Origin: CAWCKS01 sp963763485
Lineage (GTDB): Bacteria; Pseudomonadota; Alphaproteobacteria; Rhizobiales; Xanthobacteraceae
Direction: 5' to 3'
Assembly: GCA_963763485.1 (NCBI GenBank)
Contig: CAVXOW010000005.1
Span: 992,001 to 1,056,000 of the forward strand
DNA: 64,000 nt
Position numbers and translations under genes: made by a program. This document shows positions 45,074 to 57,267 of this stretch, one piece after another. The first letter of the stretch is position 1; every line of letters starts with the position of its first letter. The notes beneath the pieces were generated by a model. That model saw only the letters and a list, made by a program, of their open reading frames with translations. It was not told the DNA's origin and did not search any database.

Positions 45074-45318
45074 GCGAAGTGCCAAGCATTGGCGGCCGTG
45101 CGCCGCTGCCGATCGACGTCGAAGCGGGCAAGGATTACTACTGGTGTGCCTGCGGCAAGTCGTCGAAACAGCCGTTCTGCGACGGCACCCACAAGGGTTC
45201 GACGTTCTCGCCGATGAAGTACACCGCCGACAAGACCGGCCGCGTGTTCTTTTGTACCTGCAAGCGCACCAGCAAGCAGCCGCTGTGCGACGGTACGCAC
45301 AAGACCTTGCCGGCGTAA
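45070..45318 (+). CDS. Tandem CDGSH iron-sulfur protein
   Basis: 82 residues with two CDGSH motifs: YYWCACGKSSKQPFCDGTHK and VFFCTCKRTSKQPLCDGTHK. Each has the C-x-C-x2-S/T-x3-P-x-C-D-G-x2-H ligand set for one [2Fe-2S] cluster with 3 Cys and 1 His. The start overlaps the glyQ stop (ATGA), so translation is coupled. The role of bacterial double-CDGSH proteins is not settled; redox or iron sensing is usual speculation. Confidence 0.93.
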   Translation: MSEVPSIGGRAPLPIDVEAGKDYYWCACGKSSKQPFCDGTHKGSTFSPMKYTADKTGRVFFCTCKRTSKQPLCDGTHKTLPA

Positions 45319-45340
45319 TCGTGACGATTGCGCCAGCCTA

Positions 45341-45464
45341 GTTCCTCGTCCTGAGGGGCGCTGCCATAGGCGAGCGAAGCGACGCCGTTCTTCGAACGGC
45401 TATAGGCGAGCGAAGCGACGCCCGTTCTTCGCACGGCTATGGCGCGTCTCGAAGGATGAGGCCG
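45341..45464. repeat. Intergenic repeat with two tandem units
   Basis: Two direct copies of ATAGGCGAGCGAAGCGACG (45366-45384 and 45402-45420; period 36), each followed by a small hairpin (GCCGTTCTTCGAACGGC in copy 1). Outer ends TCGTCCTGAGG and CGAAGGATGAGG can pair imperfectly. It fills most of the space between the CDGSH gene and glyS. Confidence 0.7.
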
Positions 45465-45569
45465 AAAGTTCAGTCTGGCGGCCTCTGGTTCGAGGTGCCT
45501 GTCTTAGCTCTTTGAGCTGCGACGGGCTCCTCACCATGAGGATAAAGTCACATCGTTAGAAACAACCGA

Positions 45570-47804
45570 ATGCCTGAGCTCCTCCTCGAATTGTTCTCCG
45601 AAGAAATTCCCGCACGCATGCAGGGGCGTGCGGCCGATGACTTGCGCCGCCTCGTCACCGAGAAGCTTGTCGCCGAGGGCCTGGTCTATGAAGGTGCAAG
45701 TGCGTTCGCGACGCCGCGGCGTCTCGCGCTCACCGTTCACGGCATCCCGGCGCGCCAGCCCGATTTGAAAGAGGAGCGCAAGGGACCACGTGTCGGCGCG
45801 CCCGACGCCGCGATCCAGGGATTTTTGCGTGGCGCCGGCCTGAGCTCGCTCGACGAAGCGAAGATCGAGAAGGATCCCAAGAAAGGCGAATTCTACGTCG
45901 CGCTGATCGAGAAACCCGGCCGCGCCGCGATCGACGTGATCGCGGAATTCCTGCCCGTGATGATCCGCTCCTTTCCCTGGCCGAAATCGATGCGCTGGGG
46001 CAAGCGCTCGGAAAAATCAGGTTCGCTGTCGTGGGTGCGGCCGCTGCACTCGATCGTCGCGACGTTTGGTCTCGAGACCGAGGATCCCGAGATCGTGCGC
46101 TTCGATGTCGATGGCGTTACCAGCGGCAACGTCACCCGCGGCCATCGTTTCCTGGCACCGGCCGAGTTCAGCGTGCGCCGCTTTGTCGACTACGATGCAA
46201 AACTGCTCGACGCCAAAGTCGTGCTCGACGCCGACAGGCGCAAGGACGTCATCTTGAGCGACGCGAAGAACCTCGCGTTCGCGCAAGGTTTCGAACTGGT
46301 CGAGGATCCTGCGCTGCTTGACGAAGTTGCGGGTCTTGTCGAATGGCCAGTGGTGCTGATGGGTTCGTTCGACGAAAGCTTTCTAGCTATCCCGCAGGAA
46401 GTCATTCGCGCAACGATCCGCACCAATCAAAAATGCTTTGTGGTGCGCGATCCGACGACGGGCAAGCTCGCCAACAAGTTCATCCCTGTCGCCAATATCG
46501 AAGTGCCCGATGGCGGCAAGACCATTGTCGCGGGCAACGAGCGCGTCATCCGCGCGCGGCTGAGCGACGCGAAGTTCTTCTATGAGACCGACCTGAAGAC
46601 GAAGCTCGAAGAACGGCTGCCGAAGTTCGAGAACATCGTGTTTCACGAGAAGCTCGGCACTCAGGCCCAGCGCATTGCTCGCATCGAGCGGCTTGCGGCC
46701 GAGCTGGCTCCACTGGTCGGCGCCGACGTCGCTAAGGTCCGGAGGGCGGCAAAACTGTGCAAGGCGGATTTGTTGACCGAGGTGGTCGGCGAATTTCCGG
46801 AGACACAGGGCCTGATGGGTAAATATTACGCGCTGGCGCAAGGCGAGGACCCATCTGTCGCCGCCGCGAGCGAGGACCATTACAAGCCGCAAGGACCGAA
46901 CGACCGGGTGCCGGCCGATCCCGTGTCGATTGCGGTCGCGCTTGCCGACAAGATCGACACGCTGGTTGGATTCTGGGCGATCGACGAAAAGCCGACTGGC
47001 AGCAAGGATCCCTATGCCTTGCGGCGCGCGGCGCTGGGGGTGATCAGGATCGTGCTTGAGCGCGGGTGCCGCGCGCGTCTCGGCGATATCATTCTCGACG
47101 GTTTGCTGCCGTTTCGGCTGGCCGCCATCCATCATGAAGCCGATCCCGACCGCACGTTGTTTCAGGGTATGGCAGCGCGAACGGATCTTAGGGAGCTTCG
47201 TGGACAGTGGTCGGACTACATCGGCGCGCGGGGGGGCGTGGTCCGCGAGCGCGAAGAGTCGGTCGCGACTGTGTTGCGCGGCGATCTCCTCGTCTTCTTC
47301 GCTGACCGGCTGAAGGTGCAATTGCGCGAGCAGGGCGCGCGTCACGATCTGGTCGACGCCGTGTTTGCGCTCGAGGGCCAGGACGATCTCGTCGCCATCG
47401 TTCGCCGTGTCGAAGCACTCGGAAAATTCCTCGACACCGACGACGGCAAAAACCTGCTTGCCGGTTTCAAGCGTGCAGCGAACATCCTGCGGATTGAAGA
47501 GAAGAAGGACAATCATGCCTATGACGGCACGGTCGACGCCGCGTTGTTGAAACAGGACGAAGAGAAGGCGCTGGCGCGCGCGATCGCTCGGGCAAGAACG
47601 GAGGCAAGTGCGGCAGTGGCCAAGGAAAATTATGCCGAAGCCATGACTGGGATGGCGAAGTTGCGGCCAGCTGTTGACGCGTTCTTCGACAAGGTCACCG
47701 TCAACGCCGATGACAAGGCATTGCGCGAGAACCGCCTGACGCTGCTCAACGAAATCCGTGTTGCGACACGTGCGGTGGCGGATTTCTCCAGGATCGAAGG
47801 GTGA
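45570..47804 (+). CDS. glyS: Glycyl-tRNA synthetase beta subunit
   Basis: 744 residues, complete. MPELLLELFSEEIPARMQGR at the N-terminus, then MIRSFPWPKSMRWGKRSEKS, SLSWVRPLHSIVATFGLETE and KADLLTEVVGEFPETQGLMG. The HD-like region has DPYALRRAALGVIRIVLERG. The C-terminal anticodon-binding part includes YAEAMTGMAKLRPAVDAFFD. It acts with GlyQ. A 251-base gap with a repeat element separates it from the CDGSH gene. Confidence 0.97.
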   Translation: MPELLLELFSEEIPARMQGRAADDLRRLVTEKLVAEGLVYEGASAFATPRRLALTVHGIPARQPDLKEERKGPRVGAPDAAIQGFLRGAGLSSLDEAKIEKDPKKGEFYVALIEKPGRAAIDVIAEFLPVMIRSFPWPKSMRWGKRSEKSGSLSWVRPLHSIVATFGLETEDPEIVRFDVDGVTSGNVTRGHRFLAPAEFSVRRFVDYDAKLLDAKVVLDADRRKDVILSDAKNLAFAQGFELVEDPALLDEVAGLVEWPVVLMGSFDESFLAIPQEVIRATIRTNQKCFVVRDPTTGKLANKFIPVANIEVPDGGKTIVAGNERVIRARLSDAKFFYETDLKTKLEERLPKFENIVFHEKLGTQAQRIARIERLAAELAPLVGADVAKVRRAAKLCKADLLTEVVGEFPETQGLMGKYYALAQGEDPSVAAASEDHYKPQGPNDRVPADPVSIAVALADKIDTLVGFWAIDEKPTGSKDPYALRRAALGVIRIVLERGCRARLGDIILDGLLPFRLAAIHHEADPDRTLFQGMAARTDLRELRGQWSDYIGARGGVVREREESVATVLRGDLLVFFADRLKVQLREQGARHDLVDAVFALEGQDDLVAIVRRVEALGKFLDTDDGKNLLAGFKRAANILRIEEKKDNHAYDGTVDAALLKQDEEKALARAIARARTEASAAVAKENYAEAMTGMAKLRPAVDAFFDKVTVNADDKALRENRLTLLNEIRVATRAVADFSRIEG

Positions 47805-47808
47805 GAGC

Positions 47809-48180
47809 TTACTCCACCACCTGCATCACCTTGCGCGTCTTGGGGTCGACCAGCACCGTGCGGTCGTTGACGATGGTGTATCGATATCGGGTCGCTCCGA
47901 AGCGCTCGGGCACATCATAGTAAGTCACGCCGATATCGGGCAGCGTGGTGCCGATCCGGATCTCACCCGGAACACTATAGGACGGTGTCTGTTCCTCGAC
48001 TACATAGCTTCGGAAGTTTCTGCCCTGATCAGCCGCGATCCCGTTGTCGAGGTCGCCCCGCGGTCCTGCCGAGCCGATGGTCGTGCCTGGAGCAAGGCTT
48101 GTATCCTGTGCGCTCGCGGCAACCGGCAAGCCGATAGCGCTGGCAAATAGTGCGGCGATGAATGCTGAATTTCGCATCAT
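47809..48180 (-). CDS. DUF1236 exported protein
   Basis: About 123 residues. Signal peptide MRNSAFIAALFASAIGLPVA with cleavage near ASAQ. The mature end RYRYTIVNDRTVLVDPKTRK, then VMQVVE is the DUF1236 signature. Two adjacent ATGs (48180, 48177) follow GGGGAG, and the second has the better spacing. Convergent with glyS (4 bases apart). Function unknown. Confidence 0.85.
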   Translation of the reverse strand: MMRNSAFIAALFASAIGLPVAASAQDTSLAPGTTIGSAGPRGDLDNGIAADQGRNFRSYVVEEQTPSYSVPGEIRIGTTLPDIGVTYYDVPERFGATRYRYTIVNDRTVLVDPKTRKVMQVVE

Positions 48181-48447
48181 GAAACTCCCCATTGCGATTG
48201 CAGACACCGGGTCGCGCGTCATGCGTGACACCTGGCCGTCAATCGACAAGGAGACGTCATCGTTCCCGGCGCGCGCAGGTCATCACGCGCTCGTCACGTG
48301 ATTTTCCGCCACGATTAGGTGGGGCTTGCGGGAACCCATGCTATCGTCAATCAGTTCCCGAACTTAAGGTGGCGCCGTACCGCGACAATTCGTGTGTGCT
48401 GCCAAAAACCTTCGCGCGTCACAATCTGTAACACGAGGAAACATTCG

Positions 48448-48591
48448 ATGACCTTCGGCGTCGCCCATATTCAGCCGGTTGTGGCCCTGATCGCCGGTAT
48501 CCTGATTCTGATCATACCGCGGCTGTTGAACTACATCATTGCGATCTATCTGATTTTCGTCGGCATCGTCGGGTTGGGGATCATCCGATAG
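48448..48591 (+). CDS. DUF3096 small membrane protein
   Basis: 47 residues, MTFGVAHIQPVVALIAGILI, then LIIPRLLNYIIAIYLIFVGI, with two membrane helices as in DUF3096. GAGGAAA precedes the start. Function unknown. Confidence 0.88.
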   Translation: MTFGVAHIQPVVALIAGILILIIPRLLNYIIAIYLIFVGIVGLGIIR

Positions 48592-48722
48592 TCGAACGAG
48601 AGGTCGAGCAGGTCGTTCGGCGTTTGCGCCTGCGCCATGCTGCACTGCTTGCCTGCGACCGAAAAAGAGTGTTGTAACCGGCAACCCTTCCGGAACCTTC
48701 ACGCCATTTTTTGACGAGAGCC

Positions 48723-51557
<2,835 letters not shown>

Positions 51558-51860
51558 GGCAAGTCGCATCCGGGTTTCATTTCGGGACGCGTTGCGTTAG
51601 CGCCAGTTCCACTATCATCGGGTAGAACTGCACGCGGTGATCTTCACCGCGCGTTTACCACTTCGTGCCACGCGCCGTTTACCACTATATCTGAAGTGAT
51701 GGTACGAGAGCACACGTGAGGTTGCGTGTGACGCGCGTGCATCGGTGCTTAACGCCCTCGCAACTTTAATTCGATAACACCAGAAACGATCGAATTGCAT
51801 TCAACATGCTGAATCGATCGTGTGAGTGTTAGCGTAGCGTTGCGTAAGAGTAGCGTATCG
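51558..51860. other. Intergenic stretch with short direct and inverted repeats
   Basis: About 300 bases between ppdK and the cell-wall hydrolase. GTTTACCACT occurs at 51653-51662 and 51677-51686, 24 bases apart, and CGATCGAATT near 51788 faces AATCGATCG near 51813 as an imperfect hairpin. It could contain regulator sites; no gene supported. A GTG at 51822 could extend the next gene. Confidence 0.4.
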
Positions 51861-53315
51861 ATGTCACGTTCGCGTGCCCGGCCGAAGGGTGCGCACCCCG
51901 TATCCTTCGGCCTCTTCCTGCTGGTGTTCGGATTTTTTCCGAATGCGACCGGCTTTCAGGACATCGGTGCATTGCTTGCGCGTCAGCCCGGCGTTGCCGA
52001 GCGCTGGCAGAAGCAGGTGTTACTGCCCTCGATCAGTACAGTGCAGGTCGCGACCTTCAATTTCGCGCGGCCTATCGGGACTTCGTCGCCGCCGACGGCT
52101 TACGAGCGTTTCGCCAATCGCGAACATCAGCAACTCGATGTGACCGGATCCGTCTCGCGCAGCCCGCTCGAGCAGATCATGCGCCGTCTGCAGCCATCGG
52201 ATTTCCCCACCGTGAACCGCGCGAACAAGGGGGATCGCCTCGCGCCGGTTGCAGCGACCCCCGAGCCGCTCGAGCCGATCCTGTGGGCCGATGGGTCGAT
52301 GTCGCCCGGCTCGCTCGAGGTCGCTTCCGTCGTGCTGCCGAGCGAACCTGTCGTGACCCAGGGACAGCACCGGCTGACCGACGCGGCTCCGGCCAGCGTC
52401 GAAGCTGCGCCAGCCAACGAAAATGCCGCCGTGCGGCCGCTCGATCCCGAACTCGAAGCCGCGCTGAAAGATGCTCCGCTCCCGCAATACGACACATCGT
52501 CGTTGCTGGAGGATCGTCCGCTCACTGCGTCCCAGAACGGCGAGGGTGTAAACGAGGCTGGCGCCACCAGCTGGACGGAGGACAATTTCACCGCGCAGAC
52601 CACGCGACTCTATTTCGGCCGTTCCTCGCTCGGCATTTCGGGTGAAGGCCTGTCGCGTTGGGAACCGGGCGCGGAGCCGCTGCTCCTGACCGATCCGGAC
52701 ATGAAGGTCTCTTCGCTCGATCCCACAGCGCCGATCACCGAGGGAACCTCGGTCGCGGGCAAGGGCGAGGTCACGGGCGAAGACCAGAGGCCGAAAACAC
52801 CGGCCGAGCGGCTCGGCCTCGACGAGAGGGCACGCACCAAGGCCGAGAAGTGCTTGGCCGAAGCCGTTTATTTCGAGTTGCGCGGCGAGAAGGTTCGCGG
52901 CCAGATCGCGGTCGCCCAAGTGGTGATGAACCGTGTGTTCTCGGGCTACTACCCGAACACGGTGTGCGGGGTGGTTTATCAGAACAAGAACCGGCATCTC
53001 GCCTGCCAGTTCACGTTCGCCTGCGACAACGTCCGCGACGTGATCGAGGAGCCCGATATGTGGGACCGCGCGAAGCGCATCGCGAAGGCGATGCTCGACG
53101 GCCAGCTTTGGCTGCCGGAAGTCGCGAAGTCCACGCACTACCATGCCTATTGGGTTCGGCCGTCCTGGGTCCACGAGATGAAGAAGATGTACAAGTACGG
53201 CGTGCACACCTTCTATCGACCAGTGGCATGGGGCGATGGCAGCGAGGCGCCAAGCTGGGGCACCGCGGCGCAGACCGCCGCCATCACCGCCGAGCTCTCG
53301 GCGGTGAAAGAGTAG
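51861..53315 (+). CDS. SleB-type cell-wall hydrolase
   Basis: About 484 residues. An N-terminal hydrophobic segment (VSFGLFLLVFGFFPNATGF) acts as signal or anchor. A long low-complexity middle region (~100-325) precedes the Hydrolase_2 domain: AEKCLAEAVYFELRGEKVRG with the catalytic Glu, QIAVAQVVMNRVFSGYYPNT, CQFTFACDN and STHYHAYWVRPSWVHEMKKM. It should cleave the peptidoglycan glycan strand. ATG 51861 chosen; a GTG at 51822 is the alternative. Confidence 0.9.
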   Translation: MSRSRARPKGAHPVSFGLFLLVFGFFPNATGFQDIGALLARQPGVAERWQKQVLLPSISTVQVATFNFARPIGTSSPPTAYERFANREHQQLDVTGSVSRSPLEQIMRRLQPSDFPTVNRANKGDRLAPVAATPEPLEPILWADGSMSPGSLEVASVVLPSEPVVTQGQHRLTDAAPASVEAAPANENAAVRPLDPELEAALKDAPLPQYDTSSLLEDRPLTASQNGEGVNEAGATSWTEDNFTAQTTRLYFGRSSLGISGEGLSRWEPGAEPLLLTDPDMKVSSLDPTAPITEGTSVAGKGEVTGEDQRPKTPAERLGLDERARTKAEKCLAEAVYFELRGEKVRGQIAVAQVVMNRVFSGYYPNTVCGVVYQNKNRHLACQFTFACDNVRDVIEEPDMWDRAKRIAKAMLDGQLWLPEVAKSTHYHAYWVRPSWVHEMKKMYKYGVHTFYRPVAWGDGSEAPSWGTAAQTAAITAELSAVKE

Positions 53316-53438
53316 TGCGACGCAAGCTTTCGTTAACCTTCGATCGCTCGCATTTTACTAAATAACTTAAGCCAGCCGTTTCGTTTCATCGCTAGAACTC
53401 GCAGCGGGTGAAGCAATCCTTGTGGGACAGGGATTTCG

Positions 53439-54224
53439 ATGAAGCGCGAGATCAGGATGGACGCACTGGTCCGGACCGCGGTCGCGACTGCGATTGCGGT
53501 GACGATCTCTGCTGTGATCTCGCTGGTTTCGACCGCGCTGGTGTTTGGCCTCGACATGAGCGCGGCCGTCACGGTCGCTGCCGTCTACAAGTTTGGCCTA
53601 CTGGCTGCGGTGATCGTGCCATTGAGCATCTGTCCGTTCATGCGCTACCCGACCATCGTCGCGGTTAGTGATCTCGATCGCGCCCAGGCCGAGCTTCGTC
53701 GCGTGGCGCAGACCGACCAGCTGACCGGCCTGCTCAACCGCCGCGGCTTTTCCGCCGCAGCCCAACTTGTAATCTCTACGCAAGGGCGCAACGCCGCCAA
53801 CGCGGTGTTGATGCTGGACGCTGACTTCTTCAAGGATATCAACGACCGTTTCGGCCACGACTTCGGCGATGCGGCCCTGGTACATATCGCCAACATCATC
53901 CACGACATGTCGCTCGGCACGCCCCACATCGCTGGCCGCCGCGGCGGTGAGGAGTTCATCGTGCTGATGCCCGGCGCCGGCAAGACCGAGGCGATCAGCT
54001 TCGCCGAATCCGTGCGTGCCGCCTGCGCCGGCGGGTTGCTGTCGTATGGCGCGAAGACCGCCCTGGTGACCATGAGCATCGGGGCAGCATCGTCCGAAGG
54101 CCGCAACGCAACGCTCGCGAGTCTCATCAGCGAGGCGGATGCCGCGCTCTATCAGGCCAAGCAGGATGGCCGCAACCGCGTGGTGTTCGCGCCGTCCACC
54201 GAACGCGCGGCGGCTGCGGCTTGA
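53439..54224 (+). CDS. Membrane-bound diguanylate cyclase (GGDEF)
   Basis: 261 residues. Two membrane helices (~15-39 and 44-65) without a recognisable sensor domain, a short coiled linker, and a GGDEF domain from ~90: TDQLTGLLNRRGFSAAAQL, LMLDADFFKDINDRFGHDFG and AGRRGGEEFIVLMPGAG. The active-site GGEEF is intact, so c-di-GMP synthesis is expected. No RxxD inhibitory site is seen 5 residues upstream of GGEEF, so product feedback may be lacking. Confidence 0.92.
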   Translation: MKREIRMDALVRTAVATAIAVTISAVISLVSTALVFGLDMSAAVTVAAVYKFGLLAAVIVPLSICPFMRYPTIVAVSDLDRAQAELRRVAQTDQLTGLLNRRGFSAAAQLVISTQGRNAANAVLMLDADFFKDINDRFGHDFGDAALVHIANIIHDMSLGTPHIAGRRGGEEFIVLMPGAGKTEAISFAESVRAACAGGLLSYGAKTALVTMSIGAASSEGRNATLASLISEADAALYQAKQDGRNRVVFAPSTERAAAAA

Positions 54225-54236
54225 GCTCGCGGCAGC

Positions 54237-54749
54237 TCACAGCTCCTTCGTGAAATAGGACCTCCGGATCCCGCCGCCGATCGTCTTGTTGCTGGCTTCC
54301 GTCGCAACCTCCTCGCGCAACAGCCGATATCCGGCACCGCGGTAGAGCGCCAGCGCCTCGGGCTGCAGCTCGGATGTGCTGAGATCGAGACGCTTGAAGT
54401 TTCGCCGCCGGCATTGATCTTCGGCAAACGCGAGCATTGTGCGCGCGATGCCACGGCGACGCTGGTCCGGATCGACGTACATGCGCCGAAGCTCCATCGC
54501 GTCAGGGCCGCTCTGCTCGAGCCCGAACATGCCGACGACATCATCACCATCGATCGCGACCCAGAAGCCGCCGTTGCGTTCGCGGTAGTAGTCATCGATG
54601 CGGTCGATCTCCTCGGCGAGCGATCGTTCGATATAGGCCTCGAATTGCTCCTTCATCGCCGCAGGCGCCAGCAGGCGGTTGACGCGGACGAACAGCCCGC
54701 GCACCCGCGCGGCGTGCGCTGGCTGGAAGGAAGTGATTCTAAGGCTCAA
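54237..54749 (-). CDS. GNAT N-acetyltransferase
   Basis: 170 residues. FWVAIDGDDVVGMFGLEQSG, then AMELRRMYVDPDQRRRGIAR (acetyl-CoA loop RxxGxA variant QRRRGIA) and LQPEALALYRGAGYRLLRE are the GNAT core. The TTG start overlaps the nadC stop, so it is translationally coupled to the NAD operon. The substrate is unknown. Confidence 0.87.
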   Translation of the reverse strand: MSLRITSFQPAHAARVRGLFVRVNRLLAPAAMKEQFEAYIERSLAEEIDRIDDYYRERNGGFWVAIDGDDVVGMFGLEQSGPDAMELRRMYVDPDQRRRGIARTMLAFAEDQCRRRNFKRLDLSTSELQPEALALYRGAGYRLLREEVATEASNKTIGGGIRRSYFTKEL

Positions 54750-55624
54750 GCCTCGATATCCAGGGCGACGTCGAAGTTCGGCGCCGAATGCGTCAGCGCG
54801 CCCGACGAAGCGTAGTCGACGCCGGTTTTGGCGATCGCGGCAATCGTCTCTTCGGTGACGCCGCCGGAGGCTTCCAGCACCACGCGGCCGGCCGCGATCT
54901 TCACGGCCTCGGTGAGCTCCGGGATATCCATGTTGTCGAGCAGCACGACGTCAGCAAGGCCGGTGTCGATCACCTCGCGGAGCTGTGCCAGCGTGTCGAC
55001 CTCGATCTCGATGGTGACGAGATGGCCGGCATGCGCGCATGCGCGCTCCAGCACCTGGCGCACGCCACCGGCGACCGCGATGTGGTTGTCCTTGATCAGG
55101 ATGGCGTCGTCGAGGCCGAAGCGATGGTTGAAGCCGCCGCCGCACCGCACAGCATATTTTTCCAGCGCGCGTAGCCCAGGCGTCGTTTTTCGCGTGCAGC
55201 AGATGCGAAGGCCAGTGCCTTCGGTGTGGCGGACGTAGTCCGAAGTCAGCGTCGCGATTCCCGACAGGTGGCCGACGAAATTCAGCGCGACGCGCTCACC
55301 CCCGAGAATGGCGCGGGCTGGACCTGCAAGCGTCAGCAATGGTGCGCCCTCATCGACGCTCGCGCCGTCGCGCACATGAGCTTCGACGTCAACGTCCGGC
55401 GACAGCAGGCGAAACGCTGCGGCAGCGAGCGGCAGACCCGCGACGACGCCGCTTTGCCGCGCCACCATCACCGCGCGGGCGCGCGCGCCCTCGGGGATGG
55501 TCGCGTTCGAGGTGATATCGCCGGCGCGGCCGAGATCCTCGTCGAGGGCGCGTCGCACGGCGTCGTCGATCGCGAGCGGCGACAGGAATGCGTCGGGGTG
55601 CTGAAGTTTTGGAGCGTCAGGCAT
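54746..55624 (-). CDS. nadC: Nicotinate-nucleotide pyrophosphorylase (carboxylating)
   Basis: Third enzyme of de novo NAD synthesis: quinolinate plus PRPP gives nicotinate mononucleotide and CO2. ARAVMVARQSGVVAGLPLAA, VALNFVGHLSGIATLTSDYV, CCTRKTTPGLRALEKYAVRC, HRFGLDDAILIKDNHIAVAG and VVLEASGGVTEETIAAIAKT are all family signatures. 292 aa. It begins 9 bases after the nadB stop. Confidence 0.97.
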   Translation of the reverse strand: MPDAPKLQHPDAFLSPLAIDDAVRRALDEDLGRAGDITSNATIPEGARARAVMVARQSGVVAGLPLAAAAFRLLSPDVDVEAHVRDGASVDEGAPLLTLAGPARAILGGERVALNFVGHLSGIATLTSDYVRHTEGTGLRICCTRKTTPGLRALEKYAVRCGGGFNHRFGLDDAILIKDNHIAVAGGVRQVLERACAHAGHLVTIEIEVDTLAQLREVIDTGLADVVLLDNMDIPELTEAVKIAAGRVVLEASGGVTEETIAAIAKTGVDYASSGALTHSAPNFDVALDIEA

Positions 55625-55633
55625 GGAGAGATA

Positions 55634-57228
55634 TTACACCAGCGCGGCGGCGCGGCATGAGACGTCGGCGCCCAGGGAAGTGGCGATCTCGCGTGCCTCC
55701 GAGAGAGTGGTCATCGTGCGGTGCCGGAGCTTCGCGTCTTCCTGCGGATAATCGGACCGATAATGCCCGCCGCGGCTCTCGTGGCGCGACCAGGCGGCCG
55801 TCGCAACGAGCAGCGCCGTCGTTGCCATGTTGCGCAAGTTGGCGTTGGTTGCACCGGCCTCGGTGATAGCGAAGGTGCGGATCGCGTCAGCGAGATCGTC
55901 ACCATTCCTGATGACGCCGACATGTGAGCTCATGGCGTTGCGGAGATTCTGCTCGGCAAGCTTCGGCAGGACGGCATTATAGGCGGGCGCTTGCGGCAGC
56001 AGCGGCTTCGCCACAAAGGCACGGCCGTCGATGTCTTCGGCGATACGCGCGGCGAACACGACCGCTTCGAGCAGCGAGTTCGAGGCAAGCCGATTGGCGC
56101 CGTGCGCGCCGGTTGACGAGACTTCGCCGCCGGCCCAAACGCCGTCGATCGAGCTGCGGCCGCGCGTATCGACTGCGATGCCGCCCATGTGATAGTGCGC
56201 GGCCGGCGCGATCGGGATCGGTTGCAGCGCCGGATCGATGCCGGCAGCCATGCAGCTCCCGTAGACCGTCGGGAATTTTACTGCAAACTTGTCGCCGATC
56301 GCCTCGCGGGCATCGAGAAATGCACCGCGGCCCGCTGCGATCTCGGCGAACACGCCGCGCGCAACGATGTCGCGGGGTGCGAGCTCGGCGAGCGGATTGA
56401 TCGCGAGCATGAAGCGCTCGCCCTTGTTGTTGATCAGGGTCGCGCCTTCGCCGCGCAATGCTTCGGTGGCGAGCGGCGCGGGATCGCGGCCGACCATGAT
56501 CGCGGTCGGGTGGAACTGGACGAATTCCGGATCGGCGATGACGGCGCCGGCGCGGGCTGCAATGGCGAGGCCGAGGCCGCTGGCCTCAGTCGGGTTCGTC
56601 GTCACCGCGTAGAGATGGCCGATGCCGCCGGTGGCAAGCACGACCGCGCGGGCGGCGATCGTCACCGCACGTGCGGTCGGATCATCGGCGCGGCGCAGCC
56701 GCAGGCCGGTCACCGCGTTGTTCTCGGTGAGCAGCGCTTCGGCAATGAAGCCCTCGACGACACGGATCGACGGCGTGTTGCGGACGGCTTCGATGAGAGC
56801 GGAGATGATGGCTTTGCCGGCGCGGTCGCCCTGTACATGGACGATGCGGCGCGCCGAATGGGCGGCTTCGCGGCCGACCGCGAGCTTGCCTTCGAGGTCG
56901 CGGTCGAACGGCACGCCGTAGCTGAGCAGGTCATGGATGCGGGCGCCGGCTTCGCGGGCAAGCCCCAGCGCGATCTGCTCGTCGACCAGGCCGGCGCCGG
57001 CCGCAATCGTGTCGGCGGCATGAGCTTCCGGCGTGTCGCCTTCGGCTACGGCGGCTGCAACGCCGCCCTGTGCCCACGCCGTCGATGCGCCCTCGCCGAG
57101 CGGCGCTGCGGCGATCACGGTGACGGGACGGGGGCAAGCTTCAGCGCGCAGAACAGGCCGGCGAGCCCGCCGCCGACGATGACGACGTCGTCGACGCCAC
57201 GCGACAAGTTGTCGAACACTGGGCTCAT
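55634..57228 (-). pseudogene. nadB: L-aspartate oxidase, frameshifted near the N-terminus
   Basis: FAD enzyme making iminoaspartate from aspartate for quinolinate synthesis. ATG 57228 gives VDDVVIVGGGLAGLFCALKL, the FAD motif. At 57130-57134 a five-base G run (C on the coding strand) appears one base short. After that the long frame carries GGVAAAVAEGDTPEAHAADT, VLATGGIGHLYAVTTNPTEA, FVQFHPTAIMV and SSTGAHGANRLASNSLLEAV to the end. One homopolymer deletion in a biosynthesis gene between intact nadA and nadC points to sequencing error. Confidence 0.92.
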
Positions 57229-57267
57229 GGCATTGCTCCTGGCACGTCGCGCCGTTCAGCGGCGTCT

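Noticed and set aside
52020..53207. Long minus-strand open frame opposite the SleB-type gene
   Set aside because: It is the antisense shadow of a clear Hydrolase_2 gene and has no domain content; high GC makes such frames common here.
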